DNA from: Pseudo-nitzschia pungens
Taxonomy: Eukaryota > Bacillariophyta > Bacillariophyceae > Bacillariales > Bacillariaceae
Direction: 5' to 3'
Length of the DNA: 64,000 nt
Assembly: GCA_037355855.1 (NCBI GenBank)
Contig: CM074762.1
Span: forward strand, 4,154,001 to 4,218,000
The notes under the pieces are model-generated. The model saw only the letters and a list, made by a program, of their open reading frames with translations. It had not been told where the DNA came from and did no database searches. Shown piece after piece: positions 44,820 through 56,504 of this stretch (its first letter is position 1; every line of letters begins with the position of its first letter). A program made the translations under genes and the position numbers.

Positions 44820-46590
44820 CAGTTATTCAATGGTGACATCCATACTATTGGTGATTTTTGAATACTTCTTTTTGAATACTCTTGCCCATGCATAGGATGA
44901 GGAATATTCACACTGGAATCACACAACTATTGGCCAGATTCATTCAGATATGTGATTTGGTAATTTTTTCTAGTAAATTCTGCAGTAGTGGACCAAATAT
45001 CAATTATTCAGTGGTGACACCCAAATTATAGGTGATTTTAGAATACTTCTTTTTGCATACTCTTGCCCATGCACAGGATGAGGAATATTCACACCGGAAT
45101 CACAGAAATATTGGTCAGATTCATTCAGATATGTGATTTTACAGTATTTTCTAGTAAATTCTGCAGTAGTGGACCAAATATTAATTATTCAGTGGTGACA
45201 CCCATACCATTGGTGATTTTTGAATACTTCTTTTTGAATTCTCTTGCCCATGCACAGGATGAGGAATATTCACACCGGAATCACACAAATATTGGACAGA
45301 TTCATTCAGATATTTGATTTTACAGTATTTTCTACTAAATTTTCCAGTAGTGGACCAAATATTAATTATTCAGTGGTGACACCCAAACTATTGGTGATTT
45401 TTGAATACTTCTTTTTGAATTCTCTTGCTCATGCATAGGATGAGGAATATTCACACCGGAATCACACAAATATTGGACAGATTCATTCAGATATTTGATT
45501 TGGTACTTTTTTCTAGTGAATTCCGCAGTAGTGGAACAAATATTAATTATTCAGTGGTGACACCCATACCATTGGTGATTTTTGAATACTTCTTTTTGAA
45601 TTCTCTTGCCCATGCATAGGAAGAGGAATATTCACACCGGAATCACACAAATATTGGACAGATTCATTCAGATATTTGATTTTACAGTATTTTCTACTAA
45701 ATTTTCCAGTAGTGGACCAAATATTAATTATTCAGTGGTGACACCCAAACTATTGGTGATTTTTGAATACTTCTTTTTGAATTCTCTTGCTCATGCATAG
45801 GATGAGGAATATTCACACCGGAATCACACAAATATTGGACAGATTCATTCAGATATTTGATTTGGTACTTTTTTCTAGTGAATTCCGCAGTAGTGGAACA
45901 AATATTAATTATTCAGTGGTGACACCCATACCATTGGTGATTTTTGAATACTTCTTTTTGAATTCTCTTGCCCATGCATAGGAAGAGGAATATTCACACC
46001 GGAATCACACAAATATTGGACAGATTCATTCAGATATTTGATTTTACAGTATTTTGTACTAAATTTTCCAGTAGTGGACCAAATATTAATTATTCAGTGG
46101 TGACACCCAAATTATTGGTAATTTTTGAATACTTCTTTTTGAATTCTCTTGCTCATGCATAGGATGAGGAATATTCACACCGGAATCACACAAATATTGG
46201 ACAGATTCATTCAGATATTTGATTTGGTACTTTTTTCTAGTGAATTCCGCAGTAGTGGAACAAATATTAATTATTCAGTGGTGACACCCATACCATTGGT
46301 GATTTTTGAATACTTCTTTTTGCATACTCTTGCCCATGCATAGGATGAGGAATATTCACACTGGAATCACACAAATATTGGCCAGATTTGTTCAGGTATG
46401 TGATTTTACAGTATTTTGTACTAAATTTTCCAGTAGTGGACCAAATATTAATTATTCAGTGGTGACACCCAAATTATTGGTGATTTTTGAATACTTCTTT
46501 TTGAATTCTCTTGCCCATGGATAGGATGAGAAATATTCACACTGGAATCACACAAAGATTGGCCAGATTCATTCAGATATTTGATTTGAT
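44820..46590. repeat. 181-bp satellite array, copy B (about 9.8 units)
   Basis: Units at exact 181-bp spacing. From 45244 to 46330 two variants alternate: one with gattttacagtattttctac and one with ggtacttttttctagtgaattccg, giving a 362-bp dimer repeated three times with almost no differences. Flanking units are more diverged. Confidence 0.94.
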
Positions 46591-47431
46591 GGTATATTCA
46601 CTGAGGTACTGGTACTATTCTTGCTGCTTGTAAGGGTAGTACAGTTATACACTGCTGCTACATACTACTGCAGTGTGTAGGTAGTAGTACATAAGAGATA
46701 GTCAAAAATTATGGCGCAGCGGGGCTGGCTCTTTGTGGTTTAGGTGGCGCGCAATACCACCATCAGGTTTCTACTGGTTTCTACTATTACTTCAGTACGG
46801 TACATACTACTAGTAGTAGTAACTCTACTGCTATCATGTAGAAGAAATCAATTCTCAGCAAATAAATGCATGACAGAAAATGCATGTGTCGGTCGTAAAT
46901 CTTACTTCACATAATTTTGGGTCGGAATGGAACAAGAAAGACGGCAACTGGAAATGGTAAGTGAACCACATCAAGGTTGGAGGAGGTATTAATAATGGAT
47001 TTTGATTCGTCTAACTGTGCATCATTGACTTGCCTGCTTGCTCCTGATAGGGAGGCGACTGCAACTGCTGATGAAATAGGATGCAATGGCAAATGAAATA
47101 CAATGCGACGGTGAGTAAACCGCATCAAGATCTGGGGTATTGATAATGGATTTCAATTGTTCTAATTCTGCATTGAGTTGCCTGCTTGCTACTGATAGGG
47201 AAGAATCAACTTTAATGCGACGGGGCAACTGAAAAATGATGCGACGGGGCAACTGACACATATTGCGATCGCAAGACAAATATGATGGGATCGCAACTGA
47301 CAAAATGATGCGATTGCAACTGATGAAATATGATGCGATGTGAGGAGACCTTTACTGGCAGTACAGATACCGGTATGGATGAAATTATCACGATGACCAT
47401 TATTTAAAAATCCTTTGAACCAAAATTTGTG

Positions 47432-47745
47432 TGGTGTGCATGAGGACGAAGACGATCGAAGCGAAGAGCAACGACGATTTCAAGGACGACGAAGACGATC
47501 GAAGCGAAGAGCAACGACGATTTCAAGGACGACGAAGCCAATCGAAGCGAAGAGCAACGACAATTTCAGAGAGGACGACGATTTCAGGGAGGACGACGAA
47601 GAGGAAGGCAATTTGGAGCGAAGAGCAACGACGACTTCAGGGAGGACGAAGACGATCGAAGCGAGAAGCAACGAAGACTTCAAGGACGACGAAGACAAGG
47701 ACGATCGAAACGAAGAGCGACGACGATTTCAAGGACGACGACTTC
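47432..47745. repeat. Right arm of internal inverted repeat, copy B
   Basis: gaagacgatcgaagcgaaga units; same place as 16262-16570 in copy A, with unit-level differences. Confidence 0.8.
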
Positions 47746-48226
47746 TTTTAACGAACCAAAATTTGTGTGTGCGTGTGTGAGAAAATTGAACAGAGAATAA
47801 ACAATTATTAGAGTAATATCAATATTTATCAAAAGAAAGACTCATATTTTGCTTCATAGTGTTTCAAAATTTTTTTTCATGGGGGTCGCGATTCCTGGGC
47901 TTCGGGTAATAATTGTGATTTTTGTGATGAATTTCTTGAGGGGTGTGATGGGAAATACTTTGTGTCGGGATGAGAAATCAATTTTTGGGAGTGAATTTCT
48001 GCAACAGTCTCATAATATATAATGATGGTAGGGTCGGTAATAATGAGTCAGATTGAAAAAAAATTTGGGTCGAGTTTGAATTTTTTTTTTTTTATTGTTT
48101 TTTCTCGTAATTGAGGTAGTAACTGGGTCGCGATTGGGGGTTGCGAATCGGGAGAGAGCTAGGAATCGAGCTACGTCAAAATGAGCCAGGAATAAATCGC
48201 GACCCCCCTAAATAAATTCTTGGGAG

Positions 48227-48250
48227 GGGTCGCGAAACAGTTTTCGGACG
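48227..48250 (-). repeat. Right terminal inverted repeat, copy B
   Basis: Reverse complement of 41172-41195, followed by the duplicated TT (48251-48252). Confidence 0.92.
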
Positions 48251-48252
48251 TT

Positions 48253-51200
48253 ACAGTTCCATTATCATGGGCCTTGAGCACCTTGTAAGGTCCATGCTGT
48301 GGGAAGGATAGTTTTGGAATAATGCCCTTCCTTTCCAGGGGGACATAGTCTCCTTCCTTATAGGTATGAGGGATTCTCCTTTGGTTCTCCCTGATGTTGC
48401 TCTTGTGGATGCTTTTCTGCTTCCTTGCTTGGATTGCTTCCCAGTCGACTGGGAAGTTCACTGGCATAAACATGTCCCTTCCAAATACCAACTGTGCTGG
48501 GGAGTATCCCAGTGTGGTGTGGATAGCGTTGCGAATAGCATATGCTGCCTTGGTGGTGAATTCCTCAAAAGGGTCCTTCTCATGGAAGTCCTGTTTTCCA
48601 GGTTGAAGGATAGCAGACAATCCTTGAGCACTTGGTGGATCCTTTCCAATACAGCATTGGATTGGGGGTTCCAAGCGCTACTTGGTTTTCTTTTCATTCC
48701 CATGTTCTCACAGAGTTCTTGGAACTTGGCCTTGAACTCACTTCCACCGTCAAATCCAATTTCTTTCGGTCGAGGATACCTTGCTAGCCAGGTACTGTCC
48801 AACAATCGTTGAGTTTCTGCTGCGTTTGGTGAGTCCTTCAAGTGGGCCAGTTCAAACCATCCGGTCACCGGGTCCACCATCGTGAGAACATGAATGTGGT
48901 AGTCTTTACCATTCTTGTTGTGGACAGTTGCCGGTCCCCAGAGGTCCACATTGACCCTCTGCCATTTGGTGACTTCGGCTGCTTTCTCCGGTAGTAGTCC
49001 ATACTTCTTCCGGCCACTTTTCTTAAACATCTGGCACGTGTGACAGTGTTTACACAGGTCCTGGACGTCCTTCCGTAGGCCTTTCCAGGTGAACACTGAG
49101 CGTATGCTCTATTCCATTCTCTTTTCTCCGGGGTGGACCAGCATGGTGTGGTACCATTCCATAACTCTTTCCCTGAGTTTGTTGGGGATCAGAATCTTCC
49201 CGTCTTTGTAGATGAGACTGTAACCCTCCACATTTTTGGTGGTTAGTCGGTTGTCTTTTTCCAGTGCACTCGTGATCTCTGTGTCCTTTTGCTTGTAGAA
49301 CTTGATCATATCCGGAGCAAGTGGAAATGCACTATTGCCCTGGAATTCTTCCGGTGATTCTCCAAGTGGGAATAGGAGTTGTCGGAGGTGCTCTTCCTCA
49401 TCTGCGTAGGTGAGGGGCTTATTTGGTGGTAGCCATTCCACTTTGTCTGCTGGATCATCTGTGATGTCCAATCGGGACAGTGCATCTGCCGCATCATTTT
49501 CTTTGCCAGCAACATGCTTGACTACCGGATGGAACTCCTCCATGAGGAGTCGCCACCAGACCATTCTTTGTGTGGGCATCTGCTGGTACAGTAGGTTCAA
49601 GTGATCCGTGTGAATGGTCACATCCTGTCCTTGTAGGATTCCTTCGAACACCTTTAGCCCTTCCACTATGCCAAGGAGTTCTTTTTCTCCTACAGTATAG
49701 TTGAGCTGCGCTGAGTTTAGTTTCCTTGTATAGAAACCAAGGGGTTTGCCATCTTGGCATACAGTTGCTCCCAACTGTCTGTCACTGGCATCTGAGTAGA
49801 GATGAAATGGTTTTGTAAAATCCAGAAATGCGAGTTTCGCTTCTTCTGTGAGCATCCTCTTTGCTTCCATGAAAGCTTTCTGCTCTGCTGGGCCCCAGTA
49901 CCAATTCACTTTGCCCTTTTTCCCAGCCAACTTGTTGAGAGGGGCAAGGATGTGGGAGCAGCTCTTCCACATGTTGCGGTAGAAGTTTACCATACCAAGG
50001 AACATCTTCAGTTGCTTGGTGTTTTGGGGGGCCTCCAGACGCTTCATCGCCTCCAACTTCTTTGGTTGGGGTTGAATGCCCTCTGTGGTGAGGAGAAATC
50101 CCAGATACTCCACTTCTTTCTGCATGAAGAAGGATTTTCTCAGGTTTGCCCGAAAGCCAGCATTGTCCAGCTGTTGTAGGACTGTGTCGATTTTATCCAG
50201 GTGGTCCTGTTCTGACTCTCCTTCCCGTTGGATGATGAGGATGTTGTCAATATAGATGAGTTCATAATCCAGAGCCCCCAGTAGGTTCATCATGACAGAC
50301 TGGAAGATGTTGGGTGCACAAGCAATCCCCATTGCCAATCTCTTGTAGGCGTACTTCCCCCATGGCAAAATGGTAGAGCAAATCTTCTGACTCTCCTTGC
50401 AAATGGGAATGGTGTAGTACCCTTGGGACAGGTCTAGCGCAGTAGCAGACTTGAATTTCTGCAGCCTTTGGATGGTTTCCCCTATCCGTGGTAGTGGGAA
50501 TGGTTTCCTTTGAATTGCTGCATTCATTTTTCGGAAGTCAGTGAGGACACGTCTGTCTCCCGTTTTCTTGGGTTGACAGAAGGTAGGAGATGCCCATGGT
50601 GAGTCGTCATCATGGGGGAGTTTCTCCAAGACTCCAATATCACAGAGTCTGCTGAGTTCCTTTCGGAGTGCTTGTTCAAAGGCATGGGGTACAGAATAGT
50701 ACCTCTGTTGGACCGGTTTGACCCATGGTTGGAGTTCAATGGAGACCGGTTCAATATTTTTGAGTAGTCCCAGACCTCCGCCAAAGAGTGTAGGGAATTT
50801 CTTCCGTGTTTGTTTCAAGGCTTCCTTGGATGCGTCTGTGATCTCCAGGTCACTGACCATAGCATCTATGTCTACCTTGGAGTAGTCGGCGTCCAGTATT
50901 TTGGCTTGCCTTTCTTCCTCCTGCTGGAGGATTGGGCTTTGTGTGTTGGCAAAGAATACTGCCTCACATTTGTCCGGGTCAGAGAGCTCCCCCATCCCCT
51001 TCATGGGAATGGTGTCTCCCTGTCACTCAATTGTTCGGGAGCTGTACTTGATATCCAGTCCCAGTTGTACCATTAGATCAGATCCTATGATCATGTCATA
51101 GGGTACCTCCTTGTGGTGATGGTACTCGTCCACTTGGAAGGTCCAGTTGATGGTCTTGGAGTTTGAAAATTCTATCAACCTTAGTCCCACTGAAGCCACA

Positions 51201-51427
51201 GACTTTGTTCGAAACTTGCCCCCATAGGTATTGTAGGTGACAGATCTCTGGTCCTGGTTCATAAGTTGACTTTGGTTGACAAAATGCCTTAGAATGATAG
51301 ATTTGGAGCAGCCGGTGTCCAGTAGGCCCCGGAGCATCCTCTCCCTTCCCTTGTGGTCCAGCACCTCCACATAGATGTCCGCGAACCTGTTGATTATACG
51401 GGGTCCGGTGTGGATGGTGTTGGTCAT
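48253..51427 (-). pseudogene. Gypsy pol copy 3: protease to integrase core
   Basis: Starts at ATG 51427 directly after the gag TGA. Protease LLDTGCSKS, then a TGG-to-TGA stop at about 51023; a 631-codon open stretch (51004-49109) covers RT and RNase H (SDASDRQLGATVC); in RT the catalytic YIDD reads YIDN (YIDNILI near 50240). A CAG-to-TAG stop occurs at about 49110 in the integrase HHCC region, and a frameshift near 48600 follows FNLE in the integrase core. It ends where the 7-kb element cuts the gene. D to N in the catalytic YIDD alone would abolish polymerase activity. Confidence 0.9.
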
Positions 51428-52522
51428 TCAGTTGTGGGATCCTTTCTTCTTGAAGGTCTTCCTGTACTTTCTTCTGTAATCTTTGAGGTCCCTCTCGGAG
51501 ATGTCAATCTCGTGGTCAGAGATCTCGTGGTCGGCTTGGGCCGTGGCCAGTACATAGGAGTACTTGTGGTTGGAGAGTTTCCTTCCCCAGTGGGGTTTGG
51601 AGTGTTGCTCATTGTCTGAGTCTTCTTTTGCCACAAAATGCTCCTTGAGCAGGTTGATGGTTTCCCGGTCAAATTTTCCCTTCTTGGAGGGGCCACCGGT
51701 GAGTTTCCAGCATTTGCTGGTGTGCGTCTTGCCACAGGTTTTGCAAAGTTGCTTGTTGTTGTCCAGTGGGCGCTTCTTTTTGCTGGGAGACTTTCCGTGT
51801 CTGTGTCCTCCCCCAGAAGCAGCCTTGGAGTTCTTCTTGGCGCCACCGTTCTGCTTCTCCAGTTCTGTAATGCGCTTTTGGAGTTCCTCCTCCTTCCGGA
51901 TGGTGGTTTCCAAGTTCTCGAGCTTGTCGACGGTGGTGTTGAAGGAGTGTTTGTACACGTCTCATCCAATGTGTTCCAATTTGTCCCTTTGGGTGTGGGT
52001 CATGTTGGAATCCAGGATTTCCTTCATTTCTGCTTCGGTGAAGCTGGAGGGTGCATTTCCTGCTTTTGCGCCACTTTCCCAGAGACATTCTGGTAGGTAG
52101 CTCTGTAATTCGGCCATTCGATTGGCCCAGGAGCGAATGCCATGTTTCATGTTGACTCGTGAGCTCCTCATGAACCTGCTAAGAAGAATGTAGGCTCTCT
52201 TGCCGGTCATGTCATTGCCAAAGATTTTGAGCTTGAGGGCATGCATGCATTCCTCAATGACATCCTTTTTGTACTCCTCGGATTGGTAGTACTTGGTGAG
52301 GGCATCCAGTACCTGTTTCTTTGGGATCGGAGCTGTGAATTCCTCAGGCTCTGTTTTTCTTGTCTGATGTTGCCGTAGCAGTTGGTTTAGGTTTTTTGGC
52401 TGGGGTTGGTTTGCCCTCTGCCGTCTCCTTGGTTGTACCAGAGGGAGTTGTGGTTGGCGTTTCGGTTTTCCCAATTGCCTGGATCTGTTTCTGGATCAGT
52501 AGGTTGCTGTGTGTCTTGTGCC
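51428..52522 (-). pseudogene. Gypsy gag copy 3, main part
   Basis: Residues after the gag-only insertion: KKDVIEECMHALKLKIFGND, HGIRSWANRMAELQ, a TGG-to-TGA stop near 51960, then a continuing frame with knuckle CKTCGKTHTSKC and the end KKKGSHN. The TGA at 51428-51430 is followed by an in-frame ATG, as in copy 1. Confidence 0.88.
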
Positions 52523-52829
52523 TGTAACACTCTAGGGTAGAATTAGATGGAGTGGTACGCAATAGAGGTATTTTAATAAAGAATAATTATAATATTGTGA
52601 ATGGTTGAATACTTTACGAGATGGGAATGATTCCTTGAGTATGGGATGAATGAGCGAAGATTATCAGCGAGTCATAAAGACTCTTGATATTATCTTGATA
52701 TTTGTCAGTATCCGTTGTATGTGTATATATACCAAATATACATACATGAATACCATATATATTGGAGTACATGCGGGATTCAATAATCATTTAGAGCCTC
52801 TCGTAGTGCGGCTACGCCAGCATGTTACA
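52523..52829 (-). repeat. 3' LTR of gag-only element copy 2
   Basis: TGTAAC...GTTACA, 307 bp, virtually identical to 55304-55610, so insertion is recent. Next to it on the internal side is the purine tract TTGGGGAACTA (minus strand), a likely polypurine primer. Confidence 0.93.
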
Positions 52830-53995
52830 TAGTTCCCCAATGATTAGGTGAAGTTTGCATGTGGTTCAATACGATAGGTTCGGAGTTGAGTAGTATCGAT
52901 GAAAAGAGATATGCTTGTTTGGAGAACTGGTTGAAGATGATATATGCCATTTGAAATATTCTGAAGATATATGGTAATGTAGATTGAAGTGGGATTGAAG
53001 AAGGTTCTTCGTTATCCTGAAAATCGAAGATTTTTGTTTTTTGTTCTTGAGAAGAGTCGTAAGGACATGGTAAAAATAGAAAGAGAATCAAAGAAAATTC
53101 TTTTCCTCCCCCAACTGTGATGTACCTCTCTTAGGTAGTGGAGCTGAATTTTTTTAAGTCGATATTGCTCGTTAGGCATAAAAACACCTCCTGTAATAGG
53201 AGTTAGGTAGGTGAAAAGCCGAGCTGCGTTGGATGTGTTGCTTGCCGTATGTGCGAGTGTATGTGTTCAAGCAGAGAGGGGACGCATTGTTAGTGACGGT
53301 ATGAGTCATTTAATTCATTCCCAATTTGCCAGATACTTTGCCGGTCTTTCATTTTCGGGTGTTATTTGCAGCAGTCTACTGGAGGTTAGAATTTTGTAAC
53401 TCCAGAGCACCTCTGTGGGTTTGGAACATGGTTTTTGTGGGATTGCTCTTTGATCTTTGGAGCTCCCTGTGGACTATTTGTTTGTCCGGAACCAGGTTGC
53501 CTTTGTTATTGCTGCTGCTGTACCCTTTTTCGATATCGATATCGATATATGATTCGATTCGATTCGATTATTATGTTTCGCGTCTGTACCCTTATCGATA
53601 TCGATATCGATATATGATTCGATTCGATTGTTTGATTCGTTTGGCATAAGCGTCTGTACCCTTGCAATTAGTTCGCGTCCGAACCGATCTGCGTCCAGAT
53701 CTTTTATTGCTCTTGTTTGTATTTGCCATTGAATCTGTTTATTGTTTTTATTTGGTTGATTGTTGTTGCCGTCACTGTGGATCGGACTGAGCGCTTTGAT
53801 TTAGTTCGAACATTTTGTTTGCAACAGGGCTCATCTCTGTAGGTTCCTTCCCTTCTTTTCTTTGGGAGTTCTCCTCCATGCGTCATCCCAGACAGCAGTG
53901 CTGTACTGGCAATCAGGGCCAGTGGCGCTGAAGGCACGGTGCGGTGGATATCATGATCCTGGATTCGTGATCCTTTTGTTTGGTTTTAGTGGCTG

Positions 53996-55039
53996 CTATG
54001 GTTGCCACGTGAGGCTGCCATCGAAGTTTGTTTCGACACGGCCGCCATGTTCCATGCAATAGGATTCTATTGCTTGCCTGATATGGGCTTGGAAGGTTTC
54101 ATTGGTAGTGGTGGAAGCAGCGGTGCTGCCATTTTCGTTGCTAGGAGCCGAAGCAGTGCTGTTGTTGCTGCTCTTGCTCTTTTTTCTTTTGGAATATTTA
54201 TTTCTTGGACATTCAGACCAGTCATGGTCGTGTCCTGCAATTCTGCAAGGGTTGTTGTACTTGCGCTTGCTGGAATTGCTGTTGTTTTCTTCTTCGTCTT
54301 CTGATTCAGCGTTGCTGTCGCTGTTTGAATTAGAGCTGTTGTTGACGCTGTTTATATCAGAGTCGTATGGATTGTCGATGGAGGAATGTTTTCGTTTGCT
54401 GAGTCTGTCCAGAGAGCTCATATGATCGATTATGAGCTGGATGGTGGTTTGTGGTCGAACTCCTCTGTGGATCCGGCAATAGTCTTCAATCCATTCATTA
54501 GGGAAGCTGTGGAGCAAGATGGTCATTTGTTGTAAGTGGTTTAGGTCAGCTGCAAAGCCTTGTAGTTTTGCAGTGTATTTGAAGAGCTGTCCCATTCGGT
54601 CTGCATGGTCTTTGCATGATACTTTGCTGGATTTCTTCAGCGTTCGAAGGTATGTATGCATGATATCTTTTGCATCTTCGGCGCTGCAGTATTGTTTGAT
54701 AAAGGCTGAAAGTGCTTGCTTGTATCCATTCCTTGTAGTTGGATAATCGCGTTGGTTTCTTGTTAAGGCTCTCCACTTGGTTTGGGCATCGACGCAAAGG
54801 CATCGACCAAAGTATTTGATATATTTGGTTGCTGATAGATCAAGATCTTCAGCTGCGTTTTGGAAGGCTTCTTCGGTATGTAGGAGTTCTTCTAGTCCTC
54901 CTTTGTCGGTGAATAGAGGGACTTTGACGCTGTCTTCTTGGTCTTCAGCGTTGTAAACTGTTAGTGTAACAAGCTTGGGATTCGCGCTGTCAAAGGCTCT
55001 TTTGTAAGGAAGTGGAGGATCTCTGTATAATCCTGCCAT
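53996..55039 (-). CDS. Gag-like protein of the gag-only LTR element (347 aa), intact
   Basis: Start MAGLYRDPPLPYKRAF at 55039. Same layout as 1857-2942: helical capsid-like region (EEAFQNAAEDLDLSATKYI, DAKDIMHTYLR, SCKDHADRM, ILLHSFPNEWI), acidic Ser/Asn linker, C-x4-H-x-H-x4-C motif (CRIAGHDHDWSEC), basic KYSKRKKSK stretch and a Thr/Asn-rich end. The frame has no stop despite the lack of any pol gene. Comparison with 1857-2942 shows many amino-acid differences but preserved length and motifs, suggesting selection on the protein. Function: probably coat and RNA binding, with enzymes borrowed from another element. Confidence 0.8.
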   Translation of the reverse strand: MAGLYRDPPLPYKRAFDSANPKLVTLTVYNAEDQEDSVKVPLFTDKGGLEELLHTEEAFQNAAEDLDLSATKYIKYFGRCLCVDAQTKWRALTRNQRDYPTTRNGYKQALSAFIKQYCSAEDAKDIMHTYLRTLKKSSKVSCKDHADRMGQLFKYTAKLQGFAADLNHLQQMTILLHSFPNEWIEDYCRIHRGVRPQTTIQLIIDHMSSLDRLSKRKHSSIDNPYDSDINSVNNSSNSNSDSNAESEDEEENNSNSSKRKYNNPCRIAGHDHDWSECPRNKYSKRKKSKSSNNSTASAPSNENGSTAASTTTNETFQAHIRQAIESYCMEHGGRVETNFDGSLTWQP

Positions 55040-55291
55040 GGTTGGTTTGATTCAGAGCGTTCGATCGTATCGATTAGTCGGAGATTTGAATTGCTCGTAG
55101 GTATCGATTGTTTCGTTCGATCGATTCGGTTGGAGATTGCGATCGATCGTTGTTTTCGTTCGATCGCTTCTATCTTGTTTCAATTGTAGGATTTTGCTTG
55201 TCAGGGTATCGATGTATCCCTGTTGTTTAGGATAAAGGTTGATTTGGATTCAGTACTGAGTTCTTGTCTTTGTCTTCTACTTTCAAGCGGA

Positions 55292-55303
55292 CAGTAATTA
55301 CTG
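55292..55303 (-). promoter_or_regulatory. Palindrome at the primer-binding position, copy 2
   Basis: CAGTAATTACTG directly inside the 5' LTR; no TGG-type tRNA site is visible. Confidence 0.5.
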
Positions 55304-55610
55304 TGTAACACTCTAGGGTAGAATTAGATGGAGTGGTACGCAATAGAGGTATTTTAATAAAGAATAATTATAATATTGTGAATGGTTGAATACTTTACGA
55401 GATGGGAATGATTCCTTGAGTATGGGATGAATGAGCGAAGATTATCAGCGAGTCATAAAGACTCTTGATATTATCTTGATATTTGTCAGTATCCGTTGTA
55501 TGTGTATATATACCAAATATACATACATGAATACCATATATATTGGAGTACATGCGGGATTCAATAATCATTTAGAGCCTCTCGTAGTGCGGCTACGCCA
55601 GCATGTTACA
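55304..55610 (-). repeat. 5' LTR of gag-only element copy 2
   Basis: 307 bp; pair of 52523-52829; followed by the duplicated gtgcc. Confidence 0.94.
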
Positions 55611-55928
55611 GTGCCCTGGCTTGGCGTAGTAGGACCGGCCTAGGGTCATCTGGACAATGGACAACGCCTCGTGGGAGAGGATTCTCTGGAGGAGATCTAG
55701 TTTCTGGTCTCCTTGGAGTTTGTCATTGCCAGCAATTTTCTGGTCAAAGTCTCTCTTCCAGATGATAAAGAGTTCCGGTCTTTCAGTACTGGCGAGCACT
55801 TTCAGGTAGTCACTGAAAGCTACTCCTCCTTTTTCACCATCGATGCTCATCTTTACAGTGGTGGCATCTTCCGGCCAATCCTCCCGTGTAAATTTGAATG
55901 GTACCTGTTTGGTTCCTTTAGATGCCAT
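55611..55928 (-). pseudogene. Gypsy gag copy 3, N-terminal part
   Basis: MASKGTKQVPFKFTREDWPEDATTVKM from 55928, with FIIWKRDFDQKIAGNDK; cut by the gag-only element after AKPG. It continues at 52522. Confidence 0.9.
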
Positions 55929-55945
55929 GGTGGGTTAATCAATTA

Positions 55946-56504
55946 CTTCCTCTGTTCCGAAATAACTGTTCGATGACCGAAAGGTGTGCGTTCCGTTTTA
56001 ACTGTTCGTTTGTGTAGAAAATATGTAAAAGTTGTACTACAGAATTAAAATAGTTAAAATAGGTGCGCATCGTTCAAAAAACTCACTTAAAACAAACAAA
56101 CAAACAAAAATAACTAGTGTTATCATGCTGATAATTAATTAAAATTAATTAATTAATAGGCTATCTTTGAACAATAAAACGGAAGACGAGAACTCTCTTC
56201 CTGTTTCTATCACCTATACCTGGACAAAAATTCAGTGTCTTAGCTTTCAAAAGAACCTTCCCCGAGGTTCAAATGCCAGGTGGAACCCTTTCAACCGGTA
56301 AAATCACATTTGAAGGGCAAAACGGGCCCTTTTCAAGTCCTAATGAAAAATAGACCAATAGCGCGAGCCTATCAGTGTCTAACCAGGCATAAGGACTTAG
56401 TTGAGGAGAGTTTAACCCAAAAAGAACGATTTGAATTGGTTGAAAATTGATCGATACACAAGCTTGTATGTGCCAAACGAACAGTTATTTCGGAACAGAG
56501 GAAG
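55946..56504. mobile_element. Tc1/mariner-like MITE in the gypsy leader
   Basis: 559 bp with inverted ends (CTTCCTCTGTTCCGAAATAA on both strands) flanked by TA (55944-55945 and 56505-56506). Non-coding. Related to 57659-58194. Confidence 0.85.

Larger units (their letters stand above)
41172..48250. mobile_element. 7.1-kb TIR element carrying satellite DNA, copy B
   Basis: Same architecture as 9983-17073. The insertion site is exact: copy 2 of the gypsy family reads aacagttacagttcc, while here gatagtt precedes the left end and ttacagttcc follows the right end, giving a TT target duplication. The first 700 bp differ from copy A by only a few bases, so both copies moved recently or are homogenised. 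Confidence 0.92.
52523..55610 (-). mobile_element. Gag-only LTR retrotransposon, copy 2 (complete)
   Basis: 3088 bp with two 307-bp LTRs and a perfect 5-bp target duplication gtgcc (52518-52522 and 55611-55615). It splits gypsy gag copy 3; joining the flanks restores the host frame. Internal content: gag (53996-55039), a 566-bp stretch next to the 3' LTR, and tracts of atcgat around 53530-53630. No pol gene fits in the remaining space. Confidence 0.94.

Noticed and set aside
44820..46590. Series of ~64-residue frames (MPMHRMRNIHTGI...)
   Set aside because: They repeat because the DNA repeats every 181 bp; the period is not a multiple of 3, so no single protein is encoded.
48253..51427. RIP-like mutation as cause of the premature stops
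   Set aside because: Some stops fit C-to-T changes, but others (AGA to TGA at 31417, two changes at 32498, frameshifts) do not, and sample size is tiny.
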